Assembly: GCF_023208015.1 (NCBI RefSeq)
Contig: NZ_CP051627.1
Span: forward strand, 620,001-684,000
From: Thermobifida alba
GTDB taxonomy: Bacteria > Actinomycetota > Actinomycetes > Streptosporangiales > Streptosporangiaceae
Direction of reading: 5' to 3'
DNA length: 64,000 bases
The notes below the pieces were generated by a model. That model saw nothing but the letters and a program-made list of their open reading frames with translations, did no database searches and had not been told where the DNA came from. Made by a program: the position numbers and the translations under genes. The first letter of the stretch is position 1, and each line of letters starts with the position of its first letter. Shown piece after piece: positions 1 through 13,709 of this stretch.

Positions 1-498
1 GCGCAGGTCACCCTGGGGCTGCTCACGCTGACCGGTGCGGGCGACGGCGAGCCGGTGGCGGAGTACCACCGGGAGGCGCTGGAGTCGAGCAGGCGGCGGG
101 GGGAGCGGTGGCACCGCTCCTATCTGCTGTACACGTTCGGGCTGTACCTCCGGCGGCGGGGGGAGACGGCCGCGGCGGTCGAGGCGCTCCTGGAGGGCCT
201 GGAGATCAACGCGGAGTTCGACGACCGGCTCGGCGGCGAGATGGTGGTCGACGCACTCGCCTGGACGTTGGCGGAGCGGGGGGAGGCGGTGCTCGCGGCG
301 CGCCTGCTGGGGGCGGCCCGGACGCTGCTGCGCGGAGCGGTCCCCCGCCTCCTCGGTTTTCCCTACCTGCTGCGGCAGCAGGAGCGCTGTGTGGCGAGGC
401 TCCGCGCGGACCTGGGGGAGCGGGGGCTGGAGCGCGCGCTCGACGAGGGCGCCGGTCTGGAGTTGGGGGAGGTCGTGCGGCTGCTCCGGCGGCCCTGA
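1..498 (+). CDS. C-terminal part of a TPR/LuxR-type transcriptional regulator (5' truncated by window)
   Basis: The reading frame is open from base 1, so the gene begins outside the window and about 165 residues are visible. The segment is alpha-helical and TPR-like, with repeated Ala/Leu/Arg/Glu patterns and helix pairs such as YLLYTFGLYLRRRGE. It ends in a tail rich in Glu, Leu and Arg. This resembles the C-terminal TPR region of large actinobacterial AfsR/LuxR-type ATPase regulators, in which the TPR part senses or binds partners. The DNA-binding and NTPase domains lie upstream and cannot be seen, so the family assignment is an inference from the tail alone. Confidence 0.5.
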   Translation, partial: AQVTLGLLTLTGAGDGEPVAEYHREALESSRRRGERWHRSYLLYTFGLYLRRRGETAAAVEALLEGLEINAEFDDRLGGEMVVDALAWTLAERGEAVLAARLLGAARTLLRGAVPRLLGFPYLLRQQERCVARLRADLGERGLERALDEGAGLELGEVVRLLRRP

Positions 499-546
499 CC
501 CCGTCAGGCGCGGGCGGGGCGCCGACGGGGCCCGCGGTCCGGCCGG

Positions 547-850
547 TCACCGGGCCGGGCCCTCCGGAGGGGTGAGGATCCTGGTCGGCAGTGCGGACAG
601 GTGCGCGCGCTCCTCGGCAAAGAGCGCCTCCGGGAGGCCGGCCCCGGCGGCGGCAGGCGGTCGACGAGCCGCCGTCCGTCCGCGGTGAGCCGCACGTCCA
701 CCTCGCGGCGGTCGTGCGCGGAGACGGCCCGGGTGAGCAGGCCGTCGCGTTCCGGTCGGGCCGGCCGTTCGGCCGTCGCCGCTGCCGAGGGGACCGTCTC
801 GCGGGTGAGCCGGCTGGGACGCGGTCCGCGGTCGGCGCGGCGGTCGGCCT
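547..850 (-). pseudogene. Decayed MarR-family regulator
   Basis: Reading the minus strand, the frame through about 850-660 gives a MarR winged-helix wing and following helix ([20 protein letters not shown], then [13 protein letters not shown]). The coding then jumps frame inside a GC-only run near 640 to [20 protein letters not shown], which ends at 547. Together the two pieces make a normal MarR C-terminus. The recognition-helix region upstream is only loosely recognisable and no N-terminus or start is visible. The gene is therefore frameshifted and 5' degraded. A single sequencing error could explain the frameshift but not the missing N-terminus. Confidence 0.6.
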
Positions 851-1560
851 GCCCCGGACCGCGCAGGCGGTGCTGTGGGAGGCCGCTGCGGCGGCGGGCG
901 CGGTCGCGGGGTGCCGGTGTGGGCGATGGCCGGTCGGCTGGGGCACCGCACCGTGCAGCGCGCGACCGGCACCCCGCTCGGCGCGGCCCCGGCCCTGTGC
1001 GGCCTGGACCTCACCCCCCGGCGGGGAGCGTCGCGGCGGTGGTGCTCTGCCGGGTCGCGGCGGACCCGGTCATCATGGCCAGCTCCGCGTTCGCGGTCGT
1101 GTTCGCCACCCCGCTGGCCCCGGCGGTCCCCCGCTGGCCGAACCGGAGAGGCCGCGCAGGCCGTTGCGGGGCGGGGGCGGCGACCCGGCTCGGCGCGCTT
1201 GGCCGGGGCGGCGTCAGCACCGTGGCGGCCGGCCGCGGGGCCGCTGCGCGACTGCGTGCGGCACTGGAGGGGCCGGGCCGCGGAGGCGGAACTGCGCCGT
1301 GTCCGCGCCGGGGCCCCGGGCGCTGCCCCCGGCCCGCGCCCGGCTCTCCCGGGCCGTGCTCTCCCCGCGGGAGACCTCCTCGGTCGCCGGCGGCGAGCCG
1401 TGGACCGGCGGGACTTCTCCACCGAGCAGGCCACGGCCGCCGAGCAGGCCGCCCGCCGGCTGCTCGCGGCCACCGCGGTCGCCCGCTGACGCGGTGGCGG
1501 GGCCGGGACCCGCGCGGAGTGTCCCCGGCGCCGCCTAGAGTGGACAGGGTCGGGGAGGCT
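851..1560. other. About 700-base stretch without a convincing gene
   Basis: All frames across this stretch have the Arg/Pro/Gly/Ala composition expected of out-of-frame GC-rich DNA, and no family is recognisable. Short patches such as [20 protein letters not shown] near 1330-1400 on the plus strand hint at a decayed coding region. It lies next to the broken MarR gene and may be the remains of its partner gene. A TAGAGT -10-like hexamer at 1536-1541 may belong to the uvrB promoter, but no matching -35 is seen. Confidence 0.4.
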
Positions 1561-1581
1561 TTCGACACGCCAGGGGGACGC

Positions 1582-3684
<2,103 letters not shown>

Positions 3685-3772
3685 CCGGCCGCCGCGAACT
3701 TTTCCGCCGTCGGGAGGATCTCATGGAGGAAGCGGCCGGTGTGCCGTGCGGAGAGGGAGACGAGGAGGCGGG

Positions 3773-4264
3773 ATGCGGAGCCGGATTCCGGTGGTGGCCG
3801 GTGCGGTGGTGCTCGTCGCGGCCGTGGGAACAGGCTGTGCGGGCGGCATCGACCTGCGTGACGAGAACGGTGCGGGGATCTCGATCGACGGGGACGGCGA
3901 CATCTCGGTGGGGGACGGCAGCACCGAGGTCGAGATCTCCGGGGACGGGACCCCGGGGTCCTCGGACGGGGGCGCCCTGGTCACCGACGAACTGATCAAC
4001 GTCGCCACGGACGGGGGGACGGTGACCCAGGACTGCGGCGGACGCAGCGCGAACGTGGTGGCCAGCGGGGCCACGGTCACGCTCAACGGCTCCTGTGCCC
4101 TGGTCACCATCGCCGGAAGCGGCAACCAGGTGAGTGTGGGGTCGGCCACGGAGGTGAGCCTGCTGGGGTCCGACAACACCGTCCACTACGCTTCGGGGGA
4201 TCCGGTCGTCACCGATCTGGGGAGCGGAAACGTCGTTGAGGAAGGCGGTGACGCCGTACCGTGA
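3773..4264 (+). CDS. Putative secreted lipoprotein with DUF3060 domain
   Basis: The 163-residue product starts with a basic N-terminus and a hydrophobic stretch that reaches a Cys at residue 22 (VAAVGTGCAGG). This fits a lipoprotein signal, although the -3 position is not ideal. The mature part is rich in Gly, Asp, Ser and Val and forms short beta-strand repeats with regularly spaced Asn/Gly turns. This matches the DUF3060 family of actinobacterial surface proteins, whose function is unknown. GAGGAGG at 3762-3768 supports the start. It lies 88 bases after uvrB on the same strand but is probably a separate function. Confidence 0.75.
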   Translation: MRSRIPVVAGAVVLVAAVGTGCAGGIDLRDENGAGISIDGDGDISVGDGSTEVEISGDGTPGSSDGGALVTDELINVATDGGTVTQDCGGRSANVVASGATVTLNGSCALVTIAGSGNQVSVGSATEVSLLGSDNTVHYASGDPVVTDLGSGNVVEEGGDAVP

Positions 4265-4553
4265 CCGTCCCTGGTGTCAGCCACTGCCAGGCCGGTTTCT
4301 GAAGATTCTTTGATTTTGGTTACGGTTGAGAAGGTCTGTCGCCGAACGGGTGGACCGCGGGAGATTGTCTGACGACAATTTCAGAACAAAGGCGAGAACT
4401 TCTGGCGTTTTACCTGTATTCCGCGGTCTGAGGCGATACCGTACGCTTCGGTAGTCGATGTACGACTTTAAGTGATCGACAAGGGTTCTAGCGGCGGGGC
4501 GCTAGCGACCCCCGGTGCGTACGCGCGAGCGTGCCACCGCCAGGGAGGGATGA

Positions 4554-7406
<2,853 letters not shown>

Positions 7407-7407
<1 letters not shown>

Positions 7408-8030
7408 TGGGCGGCCACGGCGGGATCGCCGACACCCCCGACTCCTGGCCGGTGGAGCGTTCCGAGACGCGCTACCGCAGCCGCATCGTCGGCATGGTCA
7501 CCGACTGGGTGCGCATGCCCGGGCTGGACGGGGAGGAGACCGTCGCCCGTGACCGCTTCGTCCATCCCGGAGCGGTCGCGGCGCTGGCCCTGGACGAGGA
7601 CGGGCGGGTGCTGCTGCTGCGCCAGTACCGGCACGCGGTGCGGCACCGGCTGTGGGAGCTGCCCGCGGGCGTCCGCGACGTCGAGGGCGAGCCCCCGGTG
7701 CGCACGGCGCAACGCGAACTGCTGGAGGAGGCCGGCTACCGGGCCGACACCTGGCACGAGCTCGCCGACTTCTTCCCCTCGGCGGGGTTCTCCACCGAGC
7801 GCATCCACGTCTTCCTCGCCCGTGACCTCGTCCGGGTCCCCGAAGAGGAGGTGGACTTCGTCCGCATCCACGAGGAGGCCGACATGCCCGTCGAGTGGCT
7901 GCCGTTGGACGAGGCGGTGGCCGCGGTCCTGGCGGGGCGGCTGCACAACGCCGCCACCGTGATCGGGATCCTCGCCGCGCACGCCGCGTCCCGGGACGGT
8001 TTCGCGTCCCTTCGCCCCGCGCTCGGCTGA
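7407..8030 (+). CDS. Nudix hydrolase, ADP-ribose pyrophosphatase type
   Basis: The 207-residue protein carries a Nudix box spread over [20 protein letters not shown] and the following EAGY, so it should hydrolyse ADP-ribose or a similar nucleoside diphosphate derivative using divalent metal. The box has six rather than five residues between the first Gly and the first Glu, a spacing I recall from other actinobacterial ADP-ribose pyrophosphatases. The preceding LPAG and the following [10 protein letters not shown] loop also fit this subfamily. The ATG overlaps the pyrG stop (TGATG). A perfect 18-bp hairpin follows, so pyrG and this gene form a two-gene transcript. Confidence 0.87.
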
Positions 8031-8034
8031 TCCT

Positions 8035-8080
8035 GACGGCGGCGGGCACCGCGACCACAGGTGCGGTGCCCGCCGCCGTC
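8035..8080 (+). terminator. Perfect 18-bp hairpin terminator after the Nudix gene
   Basis: Arms at 8035-8052 and 8063-8080 are exact reverse complements with a 10-base loop. The hairpin begins 5 bases after the Nudix stop and separates it from xerD. No T-run follows, which is common for high-GC actinobacterial terminators. Confidence 0.75.
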
Positions 8081-8110
8081 GGAACCAACGCAGTGGAGGG
8101 AGGCAGCAGG

Positions 8111-9076
8111 ATGCCGGAACGGGCGCCCCGACTGCGTTCGGCGGTGCGTGGATACCTGGACCACCTGACGGTGGAGCGCGGCCTGGCCGCCAACACCCTG
8201 CTGTCCTACCGCCGGGACCTCCGCCGCTACCTGGACTTCCTGGTCGAACGCGGGATCGACGACCTCGACGAGGTGCGTTCCGAGGACATCGCCTGCTTCG
8301 TCCGCACCCTCCGCGAGGGCGGCCCCGGGCACCGGCCGCTGTGTGCGAACTCCGCCGGACGGGCCGTCGTCGCGGTCCGCGGCCTGCACCGGTTCGCGCT
8401 GCGGGAGGGGATGACCGCGCACGACCCCGCCCACCAGGTACGGCCGCCGACCCCGCCGCGGAGACTGCCCAAGGCCATCCCCCTGGAGCAGGTGGAGGCG
8501 CTGATCGCCGCGGCCGACACCGAGGAGGGCCCCCGGGCGCTGCGCGACCGCGCCCTGCTGGAGCTGCTGTACGGCACGGGGGCACGCATCTCCGAGGTGG
8601 TCGGACTGGACGTGGACGACGTCACCCGGCTGCGTTCCGGCCCGCACTCCGGAACCGAGGTCGGCGTGGTGCGGTTCCGGGGCAAGGGCGGCAGGGAGCG
8701 GGTGGTGCCCGTCGGCAGGTACGCGCGCGCCGCCCTGGACACCTACCTGGTGCGCGCCCGTCCCGGACTGGCCGCCGCCGGGCGGGGCACGCCCGCGCTG
8801 TTCCTCAACGCGCGCGGCGGCAGGCTCACCCGCCAGGGCGCCTGGGCGGTGCTGCGCGCGGCGGCCGAACGGGCCGGGCTCAGCGACGTGTCCCCGCACA
8901 CCCTGCGGCACTCCTTCGCCACCCACCTCATCGACGGGGGCGCGGACGTGCGGGTCGTCCAGGAGCTTTTAGGGCACGCGTCCGTCACCACCACGCAGGT
9001 CTACACCCTCGTCACCGTGGACCGGCTGCGGGAGGTGTACGCTGCGGCACACCCCCGGGCGCGAGTGTCGCGTTGA
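8111..9076 (+). CDS. xerD: Site-specific tyrosine recombinase XerD
   Basis: XerD acts with XerC at dif to resolve chromosome dimers. The 321-residue protein has the SAM-like N-terminal core-binding domain ([20 protein letters not shown]). All catalytic residues of the family are present: Arg159 (TGARISE), Lys192 (GKGGRER), His263 and Arg266 (HTLRH), His289 (LLGHAS) and the nucleophile Tyr298 (TTQVYT). The ATG at 8111 follows GAGGGAGGC. Leu287 is encoded by TTA (8969-8971), a codon that is very rare in such DNA. The position just before parA/scpAB is the standard actinobacterial arrangement and favours XerD over a phage integrase. Confidence 0.93.
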   Translation: MPERAPRLRSAVRGYLDHLTVERGLAANTLLSYRRDLRRYLDFLVERGIDDLDEVRSEDIACFVRTLREGGPGHRPLCANSAGRAVVAVRGLHRFALREGMTAHDPAHQVRPPTPPRRLPKAIPLEQVEALIAAADTEEGPRALRDRALLELLYGTGARISEVVGLDVDDVTRLRSGPHSGTEVGVVRFRGKGGRERVVPVGRYARAALDTYLVRARPGLAAAGRGTPALFLNARGGRLTRQGAWAVLRAAAERAGLSDVSPHTLRHSFATHLIDGGADVRVVQELLGHASVTTTQVYTLVTVDRLREVYAAAHPRARVSR

Positions 9077-9101
9077 TTCACCGCACCCGACGGCCTAGAG
9101 T
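9073..9101 (+). promoter_or_regulatory. Probable sigma-70-type promoter of the parA operon
   Basis: TTGATT at 9073-9078 and TAGAGT at 9096-9101 are separated by exactly 17 bases. They lie about 100 bases before the GTG start of parA, with the -35 hexamer overlapping the end of xerD. Confidence 0.55.
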
Positions 9102-9202
9102 CGCCGCACGACGGTGCAACACTTGTCGACAAATTGAGTTTTTCCAACGGCCTGTCAACCGGTTCGTGGGAAGCGGTGTGGTCCGTAGGGAGGTCCTGGG
9201 TT

Positions 9203-10162
9203 GTGAGCTGGTCCGGATACGACGACGTGGACGCGCGGGCGTCCGCAGACACTGCGGCGGCCGAGCCGGCGAACAGCCCCTGGGCGCAGACGCACAGCAC
9301 GGGGGCGATGTTGGGCGGCATGAAACGGCCGAAACCAGAATTTCCGGAACCGGCCCCGCTCGACCACCACGGCCCCGCGCGGGTGGTGGCGCTGTGCAAC
9401 CAGAAGGGCGGGGTCGGCAAGACCACCACCACCATCAACCTGGGCGCGGCCCTCGCCGAGTACGGGCGCCGGGTCCTGCTCGTGGACTTCGACCCCCAGG
9501 GCGCGCTCTCGGTGGGGCTGGGCCGGCGCGACCCGCGCGAACTGGATCTGACCATCTACAACCTGCTCATGCAGCGCGACGTCACCATCGACAAGGTGCT
9601 GCTCAAGACCGAGGTCGAGGGGCTGGACCTGATCCCCAGCAACATCGACCTGTCGGCCGCCGAGGTGCAGCTGGTGGGTGAGGTCGCCCGCGAGCAGATG
9701 CTCAGCCGAGCCCTGGCGCCGGTGCTGGACGACTACGACGTGGTGCTCATCGACTGCCAGCCGTCGCTGGGCCTGCTCACCGTCAACGCGCTCACCGCCG
9801 CGCACGGCGTCATCGTGCCGCTGGAGTGCGAGTTCTTCGCGCTGCGCGGGGTGGCCCTGCTCATGGACACCATCCAGAAGGTCCAGGAACGCCTCAACGA
9901 CCGCCTGGTCATCGACGGGTTCCTCGGCACCATGTACGACCCGAGGACCCTGCACGCGCGCGAGGTGCTGGCCACCATCGTCGAGGGGTTCGGCGACAAG
10001 GTGTTCCACACCGTGATCAACCGGACCGTCCGGTTTCCCGACGCCACCGTCGCCGGTGAGCCGATCACCCGCTTCGACTCCTCGTCGGCGGGCGCCCGCG
10101 CCTACCGGGACCTGGCCAAGGAGGTGCTCGCCCGGTGGCCTCTCGGCGTTCGCGACGCGTGA
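9203..10162 (+). CDS. ParA-family chromosome partitioning ATPase
   Basis: The 319-residue protein carries the deviant Walker A motif KGGVGKTTTT in the context VVALCNQKGG, Walker A' (LLVDFDPQG) and Walker B (VVLIDCQPSL). It is a ParA/Soj-type ATPase that forms dynamic gradients on the nucleoid. It is the ParA linked to scpA/scpB rather than the oriC-linked copy, and the two should not be confused. The GTG at 9203 follows AGGGAGG and gives a poorly conserved 60-residue N-terminal extension rich in Asp and Ala. An ATG at 9308 is an alternative start. The operon continues through scpA, scpB and rluB. Confidence 0.9.
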   Translation: MSWSGYDDVDARASADTAAAEPANSPWAQTHSTGAMLGGMKRPKPEFPEPAPLDHHGPARVVALCNQKGGVGKTTTTINLGAALAEYGRRVLLVDFDPQGALSVGLGRRDPRELDLTIYNLLMQRDVTIDKVLLKTEVEGLDLIPSNIDLSAAEVQLVGEVAREQMLSRALAPVLDDYDVVLIDCQPSLGLLTVNALTAAHGVIVPLECEFFALRGVALLMDTIQKVQERLNDRLVIDGFLGTMYDPRTLHAREVLATIVEGFGDKVFHTVINRTVRFPDATVAGEPITRFDSSSAGARAYRDLAKEVLARWPLGVRDA

Positions 10163-10524
10163 CGCTGCCCGGCGCGGACGAACTGTTCTTCCGCTCCACC
10201 GCACCCCGCGGCGAAGCGTCCCGGACCCCCGCGGAGGCGGCGGACGCGGACGCCGAGCCGCCGCAGCGGGACCGGACCCCGGCCGTCCGGCGGCGGATCG
10301 TGCCGCAGCCCAGCGGACGGCAGCGCCACGACGAGAAGATCACCGTCTACATCTCCGCGGCGGAACTGCTCGCCCTGGAACAGACCAGGCTGGCCCTGCG
10401 CGCCGACTACGGACTGACCGCCGACCGCGGCCGGATCGTGCGGGAGGCCGTCGCGGTGCTGCTCGCCGACTTCGAGGAGTACGGCGAGGCCAGCATGCTG
10501 GTGCAGCGGCTCAGCGAGACCTGA
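10135..10524 (+). CDS. Small conserved protein between parA and scpA
   Basis: This 129-residue product overlaps the end of parA. AAGGAGGT at 10118-10125 is an ideal ribosome site for the GTG at 10135. A second in-frame GTG at 10159 would give the classical 4-base overlap with the parA stop. The N-terminal half is Pro/Arg/Ala-rich and probably disordered. The C-terminal half (KITVYISAAELLALEQ to the end) has a strand-helix-helix pattern like ribbon-helix-helix DNA-binding proteins. From memory, similar genes occur at this position in other actinobacteria. A role as a DNA-binding partner of this ParA is an inference only. Confidence 0.75.
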   Translation: MASRRSRRVTLPGADELFFRSTAPRGEASRTPAEAADADAEPPQRDRTPAVRRRIVPQPSGRQRHDEKITVYISAAELLALEQTRLALRADYGLTADRGRIVREAVAVLLADFEEYGEASMLVQRLSET

Positions 10525-10579
10525 CCCGTCCGGTGGCCATGATCCGACGAACGACGCCGGGGCGTGCCCCGGGGCGCCC

Positions 10580-11404
10580 ATGACGGCCCAGGACGCCCCC
10601 GAGGGGGGGTTCCTGGTCCGCCTCGACAACTTCGAGGGGCCCTTCGACCTGCTGCTCGCGCTGATCGCCAAGCACAAACTGGACATCACCGAGGTGGCGC
10701 TGTCGAAGGTCACCGACGAGTTCATCGCGCACATCAAGGCCTACGGGGACTCCTGGGACCTGGACCTGGCGAGCAACTTCCTGCTGGTGGCGGCCACCCT
10801 GCTGGACCTGAAGGCGGCGCGGCTGCTGCCCCGCGGGGAGGTGGAGGACGAGGCCGACCTGGCGCTGCTGGAGGCACGCGACCTGCTTTTCGCCCGGCTG
10901 CTGCAGTACCGGGCCTACAAGGAGGTCGCGGCGCTGTTCGCGGAGCGGATCGCCGCGCAGGGCCGCTGCTTCGCACGGGCCGTGCCGCCGGAGCCGCGCT
11001 TCGCCGCGCTGCGCCCCGACGTGTTCCTCCGGCTCGGCCCGCAGGAGTTCGCGGCGCTGGCCGCCCGTACCCTCACCCCGCGCGAGCCGCCCAGTGTCCC
11101 GGTCACCCACATCCACCAGCCCAAGACCTCCGTGGCCGAGCAGGCGGTGCTGGTCGTGGCGGCGCTGCGCGAACACGGCTCCCTCACCTTCGCCGAACTG
11201 ACCCGCGAGTGCACCGGTACCTTTGAGGTGGTGGCGCGGTTCCTGGCGCTGCTGGAGCTGTACCGGGCCGCCAACGTCAGTTTCGACCAGCCCGAACCCC
11301 TGGGAGAGCTGCGGGTCACCTGGACCGGCAGCGGCCGGGGCGAGGTCACGGTGGCCGACGACTACGGCCAGACCAGGGATCGCGACGACGGGGGGACACA
11401 GTGA
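10580..11404 (+). CDS. scpA: Segregation and condensation protein A
   Basis: ScpA is the kleisin that bridges the SMC heads and binds ScpB in the condensin complex. The 274-residue protein opens with the characteristic FLVRLDNFEGPFDLLLALI and continues with DITEVALSKVTDEFI and LLVAATLLDLKAARLLP. The C-terminal winged-helix part lies around SVAEQAVLVVAALREHGSLT. The ATG at 10580 is preceded by only a weak ribosome site. The stop overlaps the scpB start by 4 bases (GTGA), so the two are translationally coupled. Confidence 0.95.
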   Translation: MTAQDAPEGGFLVRLDNFEGPFDLLLALIAKHKLDITEVALSKVTDEFIAHIKAYGDSWDLDLASNFLLVAATLLDLKAARLLPRGEVEDEADLALLEARDLLFARLLQYRAYKEVAALFAERIAAQGRCFARAVPPEPRFAALRPDVFLRLGPQEFAALAARTLTPREPPSVPVTHIHQPKTSVAEQAVLVVAALREHGSLTFAELTRECTGTFEVVARFLALLELYRAANVSFDQPEPLGELRVTWTGSGRGEVTVADDYGQTRDRDDGGTQ

Positions 11405-11982
11405 GCCACACCGCGCCCGACACCGGACCGGCGGTGCTGCGCCGCAACCTGGAGGCGGTGCTGATGGTCGTCGACCAGCCGGTCACCGCCTACGACCTGG
11501 CGCGCGCCTTCGGCTCCGACGTCGACACCGTCACCCGCCTGCTGCGCGAGACCGCCCGCGAGTACACCGAGCAGGGGCGCGGTTTCGACCTGCGGGAGGT
11601 CGCCGAGGGGTGGCGCTTCTACACCCGTCCCGAGTGCGCCGAGGCCGTCGAGCACTTCCTGCGCGACGGCCACGAGGTGCGGCTCACCCAGGCGGCGCTG
11701 GAGACGCTGGCGGTGGTCGCCTACCGCCAGCCCGTCTCCCGGGGCCGGGTCTCGGCGGTACGCGGGGTGAACTGCGACGGAGTTATGCGTACCCTCGTAC
11801 TGCGGGGGCTGATCGAAGAAGCCGGCCAGGACCCGGAGTCGGGGGCGGTGCTGTACCGCACCACCAGCTACTTCCTGGAGCGGCTGGGGCTGCGCAGCCT
11901 GGACGAACTTCCCGACCTCGCCCCCTTCCTACCCGACGACATCGAAGGTCTCGACGACACCGGTGAACAAGCCACACGATGA
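11401..11982 (+). CDS. scpB: Segregation and condensation protein B
   Basis: ScpB forms a dimer of tandem winged helices that binds ScpA. The 193-residue product shows the family pattern NLEAVLMVVDQPVTAYDLA, the RLTQAALETLAVVAYRQPVS helix, and the second winged helix ending in LYRTTSYFLERLGL. The GTG start overlaps the scpA stop. The C-terminus overlaps the following rluB gene by 20 bases. scpA, scpB and rluB are therefore read as one tightly packed transcript. Confidence 0.95.
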   Translation: MSHTAPDTGPAVLRRNLEAVLMVVDQPVTAYDLARAFGSDVDTVTRLLRETAREYTEQGRGFDLREVAEGWRFYTRPECAEAVEHFLRDGHEVRLTQAALETLAVVAYRQPVSRGRVSAVRGVNCDGVMRTLVLRGLIEEAGQDPESGAVLYRTTSYFLERLGLRSLDELPDLAPFLPDDIEGLDDTGEQATR

Positions 11983-13228
11983 TGACACCCGTCGCCACGG
12001 CGGCGACGGCGGGCCGCGCGGTGGGCGCGGCCGTTCCACCCCGCGCGGTGGGCGCGGCGACCACGACCAGTCCGGCCGCCGCGGCGGCCGGGACCACCGC
12101 GGCGACCGCGGCGGGCGTGACGACCGGCGGGACGGGGGGTCCCGCGAGCGGGACCGCCGTTCGCGCACCGAGCGGCCCGGACGCGACCCCCGTGCCCGCG
12201 GCGAGCGGCGCGGTGGCCGCGAGCGGGACGACCGGGCCGAACGCTTCGACCGGGCGTCCGGGGGGAGCGGACGCGGCTTCCGCGACCGGGACGAGCGGGA
12301 CCGCCGCGACGACCGGCGGGACGGCCGACCGCGTGCCGAGCGGCCCGGACGCGACCGCCGTCCGGGGCGGCCCCGCACCGGACACGGCTCCGAACGGGAG
12401 CTGTCGGCCCAGGCCAGGGCCCGGCTCAGGGTGCTGCGCGCCGAGTACGACCCCCGTGACGACGACCCCGTCGACGAGGAGCGCGACACCTACGCCGACG
12501 TCCCCGGCGGCATCCGGCTGCAGAAGGCCCTCGCCCAGGCGGGGGTGGCCAGCCGCCGCGCCAGCGAGGAACTGATCGCCGCCGGACGGGTCACCGTCGA
12601 CGGCCAGGTCGTGCGGCGCTTCGGCGCCCGCGTCGACCCGGAGAAGTCCGAGATCCGCGTCGACGGCATGCGGGTGGTCACCGCCCCGGACCTGCGCTAC
12701 TACGCCCTGAACAAGCCGCGCGGCGTGGTCAGCACCATGTTCGACCCGCAGGGACGGCCCACGATCGCCGACTACGCGGGCCAGAGCGACGAACGGCTGT
12801 TCCATGTCGGCCGGCTCGACACCGAGACCGAGGGCCTCATCCTGCTCACCAACGACGGCGAGCTGGCCAACCGGCTCACCCATCCCCGCTACAAGGTGGT
12901 CAAGACCTACATCGCGAAGGTGCCGGGGCCGGTGCCGCGCGAGGTCGTCCGACGCATCCGCAGGGGGGTGGAGCTGGACGACGGGTTCGTGGCGGTCGAC
13001 TCCTTCCGGGTGGTCGACAACATCGAGCCGAAGGCGCTGGTGGAGATCCGGTTGCACGAGGGGCGCAAGCACATCGTGCGCCGCCTCATGGAGGCGGTGG
13101 GCTACCCCGTGTCGGACCTCGCCCGCACGCAGATCGGGCCGGTCGGACTCAACAACCTCAAGACCGGCACGGTGAGGGCGTTGACCTCGAAGGAGGTCAG
13201 TGAGCTCTACACTGCCGCAGGGATGTAG
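11963..13228 (+). CDS. rluB: 23S rRNA pseudouridine synthase RluB/RsuA family with a long charged N-terminal tail
   Basis: The C-terminal 270 residues form a standard RsuA/RluB enzyme. An S4 RNA-binding domain (IRLQKALAQAGVASRRAS) is followed by the synthase domain with the catalytic Asp in GRLDTETEGL and the LHEGRKHIVRRL motif. It would isomerise a uridine in 23S rRNA. The first 140 residues are an Arg/Gly/Asp-rich low-complexity tail with RGG-like and RDRRD-like repeats, probably disordered and RNA-binding. This tail is part of the same open frame from the GTG at 11963. An internal start near 12400 would remove it, but the charge pattern is clearly selected at the protein level. Confidence 0.92.
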   Translation: MNKPHDDDTRRHGGDGGPRGGRGRSTPRGGRGDHDQSGRRGGRDHRGDRGGRDDRRDGGSRERDRRSRTERPGRDPRARGERRGGRERDDRAERFDRASGGSGRGFRDRDERDRRDDRRDGRPRAERPGRDRRPGRPRTGHGSERELSAQARARLRVLRAEYDPRDDDPVDEERDTYADVPGGIRLQKALAQAGVASRRASEELIAAGRVTVDGQVVRRFGARVDPEKSEIRVDGMRVVTAPDLRYYALNKPRGVVSTMFDPQGRPTIADYAGQSDERLFHVGRLDTETEGLILLTNDGELANRLTHPRYKVVKTYIAKVPGPVPREVVRRIRRGVELDDGFVAVDSFRVVDNIEPKALVEIRLHEGRKHIVRRLMEAVGYPVSDLARTQIGPVGLNNLKTGTVRALTSKEVSELYTAAGM

Positions 13229-13253
13229 CCCAGGATTCGGGAGGACGAGAACA

Positions 13254-13616
13254 GTGGCGGTACGAGCGATCCGCGGCGCGGTCCAGGTCGACGCCAACGA
13301 GCGTGACCTCGTGTTGGAGGCGACCGAGGAGCTGGTCGCGGAGGTCATGCGCCGGAACGAACTGGGCACCGACGACTTCATCAGTGTGCTGTTCACCGCG
13401 ACCCAGGACCTCAACGCGGAGTTCCCGGCCCTGGCCGCACGCAAACTCGGGTTCACCGACGTCCCCCTGATGTGCTCGACCGAGATCGCGGTGCCGCACG
13501 CGCTGCCCCGGGTGGTGCGTCTCATGGCGCACGTCGAGACCGACCGTCCCCGCTCGGAGCTGCACCACGTCTACCTGCGGGGCGCCCAGGTCCTGCGGTT
13601 GGACATCGCGCAGTAG
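13254..13616 (+). CDS. aroH: Monofunctional chorismate mutase, AroH class
   Basis: The enzyme converts chorismate to prephenate for phenylalanine and tyrosine synthesis. The 120-residue size and sequence (VRAIRGAVQVDANE, FISVLFTATQDLNAEFPA, VPLMCSTEIAVP and the C-terminal YLRGAQVLR) match the pseudo-alpha/beta-barrel AroH class, not the helical AroQ class. The conserved Arg, Glu and Cys residues of the active site are in place. The GTG at 13254 follows GAGGACGAG. A hairpin lies between this gene and tyrA, which catalyses a following step. Confidence 0.93.
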   Translation: MAVRAIRGAVQVDANERDLVLEATEELVAEVMRRNELGTDDFISVLFTATQDLNAEFPALAARKLGFTDVPLMCSTEIAVPHALPRVVRLMAHVETDRPRSELHHVYLRGAQVLRLDIAQ

Positions 13617-13618
13617 CC

Positions 13619-13643
13619 GGCGGCGGGGGCGGACCCCGCCGCC
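13619..13643 (+). terminator. Perfect 10-bp GC hairpin after aroH
   Basis: Arms at 13619-13628 and 13634-13643 pair exactly around a 5-base loop directly after the aroH stop. Without a T-run it may only attenuate read-through into tyrA. Confidence 0.55.
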
Positions 13644-13709
13644 GCGGACCGCCCCGGCCCGGGCGGGAACCCGGTGCGGACGGCCGGAAACGGGAGACGA
13701 GGAGGGGAC

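Noticed and set aside
8111-9076. XerD as a phage or ICE integrase
   Set aside because: Gene context (pyrG upstream, parA/scpAB downstream) and standard length support the housekeeping recombinase.
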